Shown: piece by piece, positions 7,244 through 13,906 of the stretch
Numbering within the stretch: the first letter of the stretch is position 1
Layout: every line of letters begins with the position of its first letter
NCBI GenBank assembly: GCA_964437425.1
Contig: CAYTGO010000062.1
Span: 1 to 17,999, forward strand
Source of the DNA: Scalindua sp964437425
GTDB lineage: Bacteria > Planctomycetota > Brocadiia > Brocadiales > Scalinduaceae
Direction of reading: 5' to 3'
Length of the DNA stretch: 17,999 nt
The notes under the pieces: generated by a model
What the model saw: the letters and a program-made list of their open reading frames with translations, nothing else
Database searches by the model: none
What the model was told of the DNA's origin: nothing
Program-made: the position numbers and the translations under genes

Positions 7244-7568
7244 TTCACGCTCCCCGGACTGGAAAGCGCCGAGGACAAGAAGAAATGATACATCTTAGGA
7301 AAGCAAGAACTACAGGAAAAGAGCAGAAAAACTAAAAGAACTTAATTAACCACGGAAAGGCACGGATAATCACTGAAGTTAAAAGCAATAGACAAATCCA
7401 AATGTCAAAGCTCAAAATCCCAATGAAATCCAAAATCAAAAGTACAAAAGAATGACGAATTATGATGATATGTGGGAACTCATCTAATAGAATAATTTGT
7501 TTTATTATAAAGAGGAAGAGTGCAGTTATTGCACTATGAAAGTGTAGTCATGAGAGGAGGGTTTAACA
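7244..7568. repeat. Intergenic region with dispersed low-complexity repeats
   Basis: No gene is seen. It contains a purine-rich stretch (7265-7345), a segment CCACGGAAAGGCACGG near 7350, and an AT-rich run (about 7390-7450) built from variants of AAATCCAAA and TCAAA. Such tracts are common as dispersed intergenic repeats in environmental bacterial genomes. A hairpin, AGTGCA (7519-7524) with TGCACT (7530-7535) around GTTAT, lies about 33 bases before the next start codon and may be in its leader. Confidence 0.5.
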
Positions 7569-7994
7569 ATGTATAGGACGATAAAATTATTAATACTGAT
7601 TATGATTTTTGGAGTTTTTTCGACTGGATTTAATGCATACGGTTGGAGCATCATTGACTGGCATGTTAATTCAACGGGAGAACCTGTAAATCACGAATTA
7701 ATTGAAGGCAAAATAAAGAGCTTTGATCTGGACAAAATGGAGATAATTCTTGAAAAATGTGAACTTATTGGTGACGAGCCATTAAATCTGACTAAGGATA
7801 CTGTATGCCTTAAAGGAAATGTAGCGGTCGACATAGTATCAGCCAGAGGCGGTTCTGAGTTTCAGGAAGTCGACAAAATCAGTCTCGACCATCTTAAGGC
7901 AGGCGATTACATCAAATGCAATTTTAGAGTAGATGATAATAAGATCTGGGCGAAAAGGATTGTGTTGATTACTTCGTTTGTAAGCGTAGATTGA
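7569..7994 (+). CDS. Small secreted protein with beta-rich domain
   Basis: A 141-residue protein with a Sec signal peptide: basic MYRTIK, a hydrophobic core at about residues 7-20 and a likely cleavage near NAYG (residues 22-25). The mature part has a repeated strand pattern: EGKIKSFDLDKMEIILEK, TKDTVCLKGNVAV, LDHLKAGDYIKCNFRVDD and KIWAKRIVLI. The order 'GKI..FD..K..I', then a variable strand, then 'LKAGDYIK', then 'A.RI' recalls DUF5666-type OB-like secreted domains. That similarity is by eye and uncertain. Two Cys remain in the mature chain (in EKCEL and TVCLKG), and a third in IKCNF. The start is very clear: GAGAGGAGGG sits 7 bases before ATG. It appears monocistronic, and its substrate or partner is unknown. 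Confidence 0.82.
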   Translation: MYRTIKLLILIMIFGVFSTGFNAYGWSIIDWHVNSTGEPVNHELIEGKIKSFDLDKMEIILEKCELIGDEPLNLTKDTVCLKGNVAVDIVSARGGSEFQEVDKISLDHLKAGDYIKCNFRVDDNKIWAKRIVLITSFVSVD

Positions 7995-8089
7995 TTGCTT
8001 TAGTTCAACTAACCGGAGTAAAAGGGTGTTGGATGGATAGAGATTAACCTGGAAGCGCTTGGTATACTGAACAGGTAATAAGGGTTTCC

Positions 8090-8111
8090 GGGGGGGGGTG
8101 TCTATCGATAG
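8090..8111. other. G9 tract with adjacent 10-bp palindrome upstream of ndh
   Basis: Nine consecutive G (8090-8098) are followed after three bases by the perfect palindrome CTATCGATAG (8102-8111). An imperfect palindrome, GAGTTATTAATACTC, follows at 8142-8156, 21 bases before the ndh start. They lie in the leader or promoter region of the NADH dehydrogenase gene. A regulatory role is possible but not shown. Confidence 0.5.
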
Positions 8112-8176
8112 CCAAAGTTCTAAAATGCTTTTTTAGAAATCGAGTTATTAATACTCAAAGAAAAGAGGGTATTAAG

Positions 8177-9529
8177 ATGAAAAAGCGACAGAAACAGACG
8201 GATATTCTTATATTGGGCGCAGGCTTTGGGGGTATATGTGCTGCTAAATACCTTCTGAAATTTACCAGGAAAATCCCAAATGTAAAAATTACCCTGATAG
8301 ATCGAAACACTTATCATTTTTTTACTCCACTTTTACATGAAGTAGCAACCGCTTCTATACACTCAGACCACATCAAAAGACCATTGCGTATGGTGTTTAA
8401 GGGAGAAGACGTAGAATTTCATCATGGCGAGATAGAGAAAGTAGATTTGAAAAACCGGACTGTAGAGATATGTACAAACCGTACCAGTCGCGACAACCCT
8501 CCAAAATATGATCACTATACATACATTAATAAGGCAGATTTTATTTCAGACAGAAGAGAGGCATTTCGATACGACTATCTGGTACTTGCGATGGGAAGCG
8601 ATCCTAACTTTTTTGGCGTTACAGGTGCAGATAAGTATTCATATACCTTGAGTAGTATAAAAACTTCAGAAGAAATTAAGGCACGAATACTTGAATGCTT
8701 TGAACTGGCAAATCAAACAGATAATCTGCAACTTAAAGAAGAACTTTTAACTTTTGTTGTTATAGGTGCCGGTGCTACCGGGACAGAATACATAGTGGAA
8801 TTACATGATCTATGTAAAAATGTTTTATCAGAAGAGTTTGAGTTCGTAAAGTTTGACCGTGACTGTCGAATCATATTGATAGACGCTATGGATCAAATAT
8901 TGCCCAATATGGATCCATACCTGGTGAAATATGCCAAGAAGCATCTTCAAGAAATGAGAATAGAGATCATGACCTCAACGAAAGTTACAAAAATATCTGA
9001 TTGTACTATTGAGCTTAATGGAAAGATTTCTATTCCCACGCACAACGTTCTGTGGGCTGCAGGAGTAAAAGCCAATAATTTAGTAGCAAGTTTGCCTCTG
9101 AAAAGGAATTCAGATGGCCGGGTAAAAGTAAATTCTTTCTTACAGACAGCAGATAAGCCTGAAATCTTTGCTTTGGGCGATAATGCCTGCTTTATGCCGA
9201 AAGAGGGAGAGAGTCCACTAATGCAGACGGCACAGGTTGCAGTACAGGAATCCAGGACTGTTGCCATGAATATTGTAAAGCATTTTAGCGGGAAAAAGCT
9301 TCATCATTTCAAATATGTATTTCTGGGCTCTACAGTATCCCTTGGTGAAAGGAAAGGTATAGCAAATTTAGTTGGTAAATTTGAATTAAAAGGTTTCTCT
9401 GCCTGGTTTAGCTGGAAGCTAACTTATTTAAGGCACTTACTGGTTATTGAAAAGCTGTCACGTGCATTGTGGGACTGGTCCTTTGACCTGCTCTATAACA
9501 GGCAGATGGCACGCTTTAAACTTCATTAA
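8177..9529 (+). CDS. ndh: Type II NADH:quinone oxidoreductase (NDH-2)
   Basis: A membrane-associated flavoprotein that oxidises NADH and reduces quinone without pumping protons. The 450-residue protein has the FAD-binding GAGFGG (14-19), the NAD(P)H-binding GAGATG (197-202), WAAGVKA (293-299) and the FAD-contacting FALGDNA (331-337), followed by QTAQVAVQE (350-358), which lines the quinone site in NDH-2. The C-terminal part from about 405 to 445 has amphipathic, Trp-rich helices suited to membrane anchoring. An insertion at about residues 103-130 between the first domain's strands makes it slightly longer than common NDH-2 proteins. The start at 8177 has an AGAGGG site about 8 bases upstream. 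It could also be a related sulfide:quinone-type enzyme, but the conserved Cys pair of sulfide:quinone reductases is absent. It seems to be transcribed alone. Confidence 0.9.
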   Translation: MKKRQKQTDILILGAGFGGICAAKYLLKFTRKIPNVKITLIDRNTYHFFTPLLHEVATASIHSDHIKRPLRMVFKGEDVEFHHGEIEKVDLKNRTVEICTNRTSRDNPPKYDHYTYINKADFISDRREAFRYDYLVLAMGSDPNFFGVTGADKYSYTLSSIKTSEEIKARILECFELANQTDNLQLKEELLTFVVIGAGATGTEYIVELHDLCKNVLSEEFEFVKFDRDCRIILIDAMDQILPNMDPYLVKYAKKHLQEMRIEIMTSTKVTKISDCTIELNGKISIPTHNVLWAAGVKANNLVASLPLKRNSDGRVKVNSFLQTADKPEIFALGDNACFMPKEGESPLMQTAQVAVQESRTVAMNIVKHFSGKKLHHFKYVFLGSTVSLGERKGIANLVGKFELKGFSAWFSWKLTYLRHLLVIEKLSRALWDWSFDLLYNRQMARFKLH

Positions 9530-9852
9530 TTAAGTTAATAGATTTTTAGTTTTAAGTATAGATAAAAAAGAGATTCTGCTGTATATTCCCTTTTATAAAA
9601 CACGAAATAACTGCAAATTACAAAGTACGTGAAAAGGCTTGTATCGCAAATTATTCGTGCCTTGTGGATATTACTAAACCAGATGTTTATTTCAGATTTA
9701 TATCTTAAGGTTGTAAGGTCTTATTAAGAAGCTATTTATACATCAACTATAACGTGTCTTTTCAAATATCTAATTAAAGGCATAAATATTGCGCCTATCA
9801 GTAGTTGCAGGTTATGCGGTTAATTTTTTTACAATTATTTGGAGGAGAGATA
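9530..9852. other. AT-rich intergenic region upstream of cytochrome genes
   Basis: No gene or structured RNA is recognised in these 323 bases. The region is very AT-rich and should carry the promoter of the cytochrome/pentapeptide cluster. A TTGCAG...TACAAT pair near 9804-9834 has 19-base spacing and lies too close to the ribosome site to be convincing. Confidence 0.4.
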
Positions 9853-10188
9853 ATGTTTAAAAAAATATTGATTATAGCTTTTTTGCAAGCTGCTTTTGGA
9901 TATTTAGTCTTACCGGAAATAATGGCCAGTGATATCGATGGACAGGAGTTGTACGCAAAGCACTGTGTACTGTGTCATGGTGAAGACGGTACCGGCCAAA
10001 CGGATTTAGGGTCAGGACTCGGCGCGCGTGACTTCAACGATAAGGCATTTCAGGATGGTATAACAGACGAACAGATCGTAGAGCAGATTGCAAAAGGAAC
10101 TGAGGAGAAGATGTTCCCTTTCAGCGATAAACTTACTGAAGAAGAGATGCATGCCCTGGTTCCGATCATAAGAGGGTTTGGGAAATAA
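9853..10188 (+). CDS. Small exported monohaem cytochrome c
   Basis: A periplasmic-type (or anammoxosome-lumen) electron carrier. The 111-residue precursor has a signal peptide (MFKKILIIAF onward, likely cleaved after MAS at residues 24-26), a single haem motif CVLCH (38-42) followed by GEDGTG, and a probable distal ligand M87 in EEKMFPF. The ending LTEEEMHALVPIIRGF is the typical C-terminal helix of class I cytochromes. Mature size is about 85 residues. ATG at 9853 is chosen because GGAGGAG lies 5 bases upstream; the ATG in-frame further upstream lacks such a site and would spoil the signal peptide. It is acidic overall, unlike the very basic next cytochrome, which suggests the two dock with different partners or with each other. 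Confidence 0.92.
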   Translation: MFKKILIIAFLQAAFGYLVLPEIMASDIDGQELYAKHCVLCHGEDGTGQTDLGSGLGARDFNDKAFQDGITDEQIVEQIAKGTEEKMFPFSDKLTEEEMHALVPIIRGFGK

Positions 10189-10212
10189 ATCAGAGTAGTA
10201 AAGCATTTTATT

Positions 10213-10266
10213 ACTGCTGAGAGCACAAGATGAAATAACCGAAAGCATCGTTGCGCTCTCAGCAGT
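10213..10266. repeat. Perfect 12-bp inverted repeat between two cytochrome genes
   Basis: ACTGCTGAGAGC (10213-10224) is exactly complementary to GCTCTCAGCAGT (10255-10266), with a 30-base loop that can itself pair GATG with CATC. No T-run follows on either strand, so it is not a standard terminator. It could be an attenuator, an mRNA-processing or stabilising structure, or a regulator site. Confidence 0.8.
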
Positions 10267-10328
10267 TAAAGTAGTAAAAAATTACGGTATAGAAATGATA
10301 GCTACAATTATAATGGAGGAGTAAATAA

Positions 10329-10676
10329 ATGAAGACGGCTCTTTATGGTCTTGTGGTTTTGCTGTTTTTTTCTGTAGTCCAGTTTAATGTATCAGATACA
10401 TTTGCCGACAAAATAGATTATAAAAAGATATTTACTAATAATTGTAGAAAATGTCACGGGAAAGATGGTAAGGGTACAAAGAGGGGGAAGGGATTGGGGG
10501 TCCCGAATTTCACTGATGGAGAATGGCAAGATGCAACGACAGACAAACAAATGATCACTGCTATCACTAACGGAAAAAAGAAAATGCCAAAACAAGGGCA
10601 TAAACTGAGCCCGGAAGAGATTAAGGCATTGGTAAAATATATAAGATTCTTTGCTCCTAAGAAAAAGAGATATTGA
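10329..10676 (+). CDS. Small exported basic monohaem cytochrome c
   Basis: The 115-residue precursor has a signal peptide (residues 1 to about 26, ending DTFA), one haem motif CRKCH (39-43) followed by GKDGKGT, and probable distal ligand M86 in KKKMPKQGHKL. The C-terminal helix LSPEEIKALVKYIRFF is typical of class I cytochrome c. The mature protein is strongly basic (KRGKGLG, GKKKMPKQ, PKKKRY), in contrast to the acidic cytochrome encoded upstream. GGAGGAG lies 7 bases before the ATG. Its TGA overlaps a TTG that is in frame with the pentapeptide-repeat gene, whose preferred ATG is only two bases after the stop, so the two are almost certainly cotranscribed. The electron donor and acceptor are not evident. 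Confidence 0.92.
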   Translation: MKTALYGLVVLLFFSVVQFNVSDTFADKIDYKKIFTNNCRKCHGKDGKGTKRGKGLGVPNFTDGEWQDATTDKQMITAITNGKKKMPKQGHKLSPEEIKALVKYIRFFAPKKKRY

Positions 10677-10678
10677 AA

Positions 10679-11722
10679 ATGAAGATAAGCAGTTTAAAGA
10701 GTGGTTCCTTAGTTGTCGGTTTCGGGATCGGTTTGTGTATGGTCTTTGGGTTGTCATCTACAGGTGCGAGAGAGGTTGCCTTACATAAGAGTGTTGCTGT
10801 GAAAGGGAAGAGAGTCGCACTGAAGGAAGGTGAGTTCGGGTACGATGAAGAGAGGCTGAAGAGAAGACTGGGTGTTAAATCGCTAAGAGGGGCGAACCTG
10901 TCAGGGCTCGATTTGCGATGGCTCTATCTGCAGGAGACTGACTTGTCAAAGGCGAACTTGCAGGGGGCAAATCTGAAGGGGATAAACCTGAGAAAGGCAA
11001 ACCTGCGAGGGGCTGATTTACAAGGGGCAGATCTTTCCGGTGCAAACCTGAAAGACGTGGACTTGCGTGGAGCAGATCTGACCGGTGCTGAAAATCTCGT
11101 CATCAGGCAGATCATTACAACAGTCTACGATAAAGAGACAAAATTCCCGGATGGCCTAACGTTCAGGGATATACCCAAATACAATAAGGACAGTCTGAGG
11201 AGTGCTTTGGGTGTTAAGATGCTGGAGGGAGCGGATGCGAAGGGAATGATATTACGATGGGGAGATTTTGAAGGTGCGGAGATGCCGTGGTCATCCTTCC
11301 AGGAAGCTGACCTGACAGGGGCAAATCTGTCACATACAAATTTGTCTGCATCGAACCTGCGTGATGCAAACCTGCTGGATGCAGATTTGCAAAAAGCAAA
11401 TCTGAAGAATGCGAGACTGCAGGGAGCAAACCTGAAGCATGTAAATCTACAAGGAGCAGACTTGACGAGTGCAAGCCTGCAGGATGCGAACCTGTCGGGA
11501 GCAGACTTGCAGAAGGCAAAATTGTCGTCGGCGAACTTGTCAGGAGCAAACCTGTCAGGGGCTGATCTGCGTGGTGTTGATTTGCGCGGAGCTGATCTGA
11601 GGGGAGTGGAAAGCATTACGTTAAAGCAGCTTGCACCTGCCGTCGTTGATATGCGCACGCGCCTGCCGGAAGGCATAACCTTCAAACAGATTCAAAAACA
11701 GAAGGCCGGTGAGAGTAAGTAA
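10679..11722 (+). CDS. Exported two-module pentapeptide-repeat protein
   Basis: Pentapeptide repeats (A[D/N]LxG) form a right-handed square beta-helix. The 347-residue precursor has a signal peptide (about 1-30, ending STGA), so this example is probably exported. Two homologous modules are visible. Module 1 begins LKRRLGVKSLRGANL (60-74), has repeats to about 139 and ends with a non-repeat tail containing KFPDGLTF. Module 2 begins LRSALGVKMLEGADA (173-187), has about twice as many repeats (182-312) and ends with RLPEGITF. ATG at 10679 is preferred; TTG at 10673 overlapping the upstream stop is also possible. Antisense open frames over this gene are artefacts of its repetitive DNA. It is coupled to a cytochrome c gene, suggesting a scaffold or partner role in the same compartment. 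No enzyme motif is seen. Confidence 0.9.
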   Translation: MKISSLKSGSLVVGFGIGLCMVFGLSSTGAREVALHKSVAVKGKRVALKEGEFGYDEERLKRRLGVKSLRGANLSGLDLRWLYLQETDLSKANLQGANLKGINLRKANLRGADLQGADLSGANLKDVDLRGADLTGAENLVIRQIITTVYDKETKFPDGLTFRDIPKYNKDSLRSALGVKMLEGADAKGMILRWGDFEGAEMPWSSFQEADLTGANLSHTNLSASNLRDANLLDADLQKANLKNARLQGANLKHVNLQGADLTSASLQDANLSGADLQKAKLSSANLSGANLSGADLRGVDLRGADLRGVESITLKQLAPAVVDMRTRLPEGITFKQIQKQKAGESK

Positions 11723-11723
11723 A

Positions 11724-11781
11724 AGTGACTAAAGTGAGCTAAAGTTTGAAGTGACTAAAGCTAGGAAACGAGTTGCGGGTT
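11724..11781. repeat. Intergenic nonanucleotide repeat, copy C
   Basis: Units AGTGACTAA (11724), AGTGAGCTAA (11733), AGTTTGA (11743), AGTGACTAA (11750) and AGCTAGG (11759), followed by AAACGAGTTGCGGGTT. It matches copies A (2601) and B (6172); copies B and C share the trailing AGYTAGGNNNCGAGTT. It starts directly after the stop codon of the pentapeptide gene. Confidence 0.85.
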
Positions 11782-11801
11782 AAGGTGCGAAGTGGAAGAG
11801 T

Positions 11802-11835
11802 TATAGCGTACCTACAAGAGTGTAGATACGCTATA
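11802..11835. terminator. Hairpin between convergent genes, possible terminator
   Basis: TATAGCGTA-C-CTACA (11802-11816) pairs with TGTAG-A-TACGCTATA (11821-11835), giving 14 pairs with one C-A mismatch and an AGAG tetraloop. It lies between the convergent pentapeptide and cytochrome c'-like genes, so it may end both transcripts. No T-run follows on either strand, so it is not a canonical intrinsic terminator. Confidence 0.5.
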
Positions 11836-11856
11836 AATGGGGAAGTAACTTGTTCT

Positions 11857-12357
11857 CTATTTAGCAGGCCAGTCGACACGGGACGCTTTGTGGCATTCGA
11901 AGCATAAGTTTCTTAACAATGAATCAAAAACTTCATATGTTTCTACGCTGTCTCCATCTTTTGCAGTATCTGCAAGGTTTTTAGTGGCGGCAGCCATCTC
12001 TTTTGCGTATTTCTCATATTCCGCTTTCATTGCTTTGTCAGACATTTTAAATTTCCGGCCTACCAGTCCCCATTCGTCATCCGGAAAATACATATCAACC
12101 ATATATTTACTGATTCTGGATATCTTATTAGACTCCTTAATCACTACATCAAAATCACCATTTAACAATCCATCCAGAATCTTAGACATAGATGAGCCTA
12201 CAGCTTTCATCGCATATTTAGTAGCCATAGAGTCATGCATAGTATCTCCTCCTGCAGCTGCATGGACTTTACTGCTTTCTCCGCTGAAGGTTAAAACCCC
12301 TGCAGTAATAACTAACGCACAAAATAAAGTTATACTCATCTGATAGATTTTCTTCAT
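11857..12357 (-). CDS. Exported cytochrome c'-like monohaem protein
   Basis: The 166-residue precursor has a Sec signal (about 1-34, ending VHAAA). A mature helical domain carries its single haem motif CFECH (152-156) near the C-terminus, the arrangement of class II cytochromes (cytochrome c', c-556) with a four-helix bundle. The helices are visible as MATKYAMKAVGSSMSKILDGL, DFDVVIKESNKISRISKYM, SDKAMKAEYEKYAKEMAAAT and TYEVFDSLLRNLCFECH. Class II members may be six-coordinate electron carriers or five-coordinate NO-binding proteins; M57 or another Met in the first helix could be a ligand, which cannot be decided by eye. The start at 12357 has AAGGAGGA 7 bases upstream. It is convergent with the cytochrome/pentapeptide cluster and appears monocistronic. 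A nitric-oxide-related role would suit an anammox organism but is speculation. Confidence 0.87.
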   Translation of the reverse strand: MKKIYQMSITLFCALVITAGVLTFSGESSKVHAAAGGDTMHDSMATKYAMKAVGSSMSKILDGLLNGDFDVVIKESNKISRISKYMVDMYFPDDEWGLVGRKFKMSDKAMKAEYEKYAKEMAAATKNLADTAKDGDSVETYEVFDSLLRNLCFECHKASRVDWPAK

Positions 12358-12718
12358 TATGCATTCCTCCTTTTTCTTTCTTCAAAAATAAAATATACAA
12401 TGCCCTTGATAAATTAACTTTACTCATTAATTTAGTAAATTTCGTTCAGTAAGAAATGTTGCTTTCTATTAGTATTAGGCAACTTTAAAAAAGCTTTGTC
12501 AATATTTATATAGTGCGCAATATTGGTACCATTATTGATCTGTTCAGAGATAAAAATATTTAATTGATGCGTAAGTAGTGAGTTGCAAATGCCTTGCGAA
12601 TCAAGACGTAATTTCGTAAAAAAATGGCAAGTAAATAATGCGCAGGTATTTACGAAAATATTTCGCTTTATTATACCCGGCTTCTGTATACATGTACTTG
12701 AATTTTCCAGGCTGGCCC
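12358..12718. other. Intergenic region upstream of the cytochrome c'-like gene
   Basis: No gene is seen in these 361 bases. The left part contains the ribosome site and a probable promoter for the 12357 gene. The right part is AT-rich and follows the stop codon of the flavoprotein; no T-run terminator hairpin was recognised. The open frame 12638-13078 on the plus strand mostly lies antisense to the flavoprotein. Confidence 0.4.
12472..12502 (-). promoter_or_regulatory. Possible sigma-70-type promoter for the cytochrome c'-like gene
   Basis: On the minus strand TTGACA (12502-12497) is followed after 19 bases by TAATAC (12477-12472), or after 18 by CTAATA. The -35 box matches the consensus; the spacing is longer than ideal. 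It lies about 115 bases before the start codon at 12357. Confidence 0.4.
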
Positions 12719-13831
12719 TTACTCTATCGATTTAAATTTCTTCATAAATCTGCGGTCGATATAGTTCTTAATAGTAAAGGCGAGCCTGCCTCCCAGTACC
12801 AGCTTTTTCTTCTGCATAACTCCGGTACCATCTCCCATATTGAAAATGAGCAGATATTCTCCGCCCGGATCAAAATCCTGAAGGTTCGTTTTGTCCAGAG
12901 ATGCCATGAGGTTGTGATAAAGAATCTGATTTTCCCTCACAGCGTAAACTCCAACTTTATCAAGTGGCTGGTATGCAAAATGGATACAGTCGCCACCTCC
13001 GAATATTTCGGGGTATTTTGTACACTGCAGGTATTTATTGACAAGGAGTTCCCCGTCAGAACCGGTTGGCAATCCTGATTTCTGAAAAACAGGATACGTC
13101 TTTATTCCGTGAGCCAGAAGGATTAGGTCTTTATGATGTATCTGTCCGGATTCCATAGTGATCTCTCCTGTTTTGATTTCGCTGACAAAATCCTTTTCCT
13201 GGATTTCAATACCACGCTTTGCCAGGGAGTGAAGAATTCTGCTGCGGACGTTTTCCGTAAAGCGGGCCATAAACTTTTGACCAGAAAAGATTGTTATGCC
13301 GGGCATGTTTTTGCAGTAGTATTTACCAAGCTTCCAGATGTTCCCGGCAGTTTCAGCAGCAGAAGGGCCACCACCAATTATTCCGATTGTTATTTTTTGT
13401 TGTGAGGCAAGTTCAAGAATCCGTTCCTGAAAGTAAATAAGTTTCTCTATGGGCTTTACAGGAAAGATATCTCTGTCCGCTCCTGATACAATTGTCATTG
13501 GAACATAACTGCCGATATTACATGAAAGCGTGTCGTAGGGAATTGTCTTTTCTGATTCAAGGTATACTGACTTGTTTTCAGGATCAATCCGTTCTGCCCT
13601 ATCCTGTATAAACACTCCACCCTGTTTCTCAACTACATGTTTTGTTGCAAAGCGGACCTCTTCAGGAGTATATGTTTTACCCAGCATCCCCGGGCCCATG
13701 CCCGAGTAGTAGTGGTATGGTGAGGGGCCGATAACTGTTACTTTATGGCCTTTTTCAATAAATTTGTGAAGATTGGCAAGTGTCAGCATATGCGCATGCC
13801 CACCACCCGCGATTACAAGATGTTTTTCCAC
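12719..13831 (-). CDS. SelD-associated-type FAD/NAD(P)-dependent oxidoreductase
   Basis: A 370-residue flavoprotein related to NDH-2 and sulfide:quinone reductase. It matches the TIGR03169-type family, which is often fused to or next to selenophosphate synthetase: VIAGGGHAHM at the N-terminus (FAD site, GGGHAH 9-14), YYSGMGPGMLGKTY (41-54), a second nucleotide site IIGGGPSAAETAG (151-163), the FAD contact GGGDC (278-282), GVYAVREN (294-301), and the C-terminal KNYIDRRFMKKF (355-366). No SelD domain is attached. GTG at 13831 is chosen as start because GGAGGT lies 4 bases before it; the frame also allows TTG at 13846, which lacks a site. It is 75 bp downstream of the rhodanese-ferritin gene on the same strand. 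Reaction and electron acceptor are unknown for this family; a sulfur or quinone-linked function is plausible. Confidence 0.85.
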   Translation of the reverse strand: MEKHLVIAGGGHAHMLTLANLHKFIEKGHKVTVIGPSPYHYYSGMGPGMLGKTYTPEEVRFATKHVVEKQGGVFIQDRAERIDPENKSVYLESEKTIPYDTLSCNIGSYVPMTIVSGADRDIFPVKPIEKLIYFQERILELASQQKITIGIIGGGPSAAETAGNIWKLGKYYCKNMPGITIFSGQKFMARFTENVRSRILHSLAKRGIEIQEKDFVSEIKTGEITMESGQIHHKDLILLAHGIKTYPVFQKSGLPTGSDGELLVNKYLQCTKYPEIFGGGDCIHFAYQPLDKVGVYAVRENQILYHNLMASLDKTNLQDFDPGGEYLLIFNMGDGTGVMQKKKLVLGGRLAFTIKNYIDRRFMKKFKSIE

Positions 13832-13906
13832 CGTTACCTCCGTCAATGATAATAAAAGAGAAACGATACTTTCTAAGGGTTTGTCGTCAATACCATGACG
13901 GCTATA

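Noticed and set aside
10924..11685. Long minus-strand open frames over the pentapeptide gene
   Set aside because: They are periodic low-complexity translations (Ser/Ala/Arg/Phe/Pro) that mirror the repeat DNA of the sense gene.
13832..13846. TTG start for the SelD-type flavoprotein
   Set aside because: GTG at 13831 has GGAGGT four bases upstream, and the GGAGGT would lie inside the coding sequence if TTG were used.
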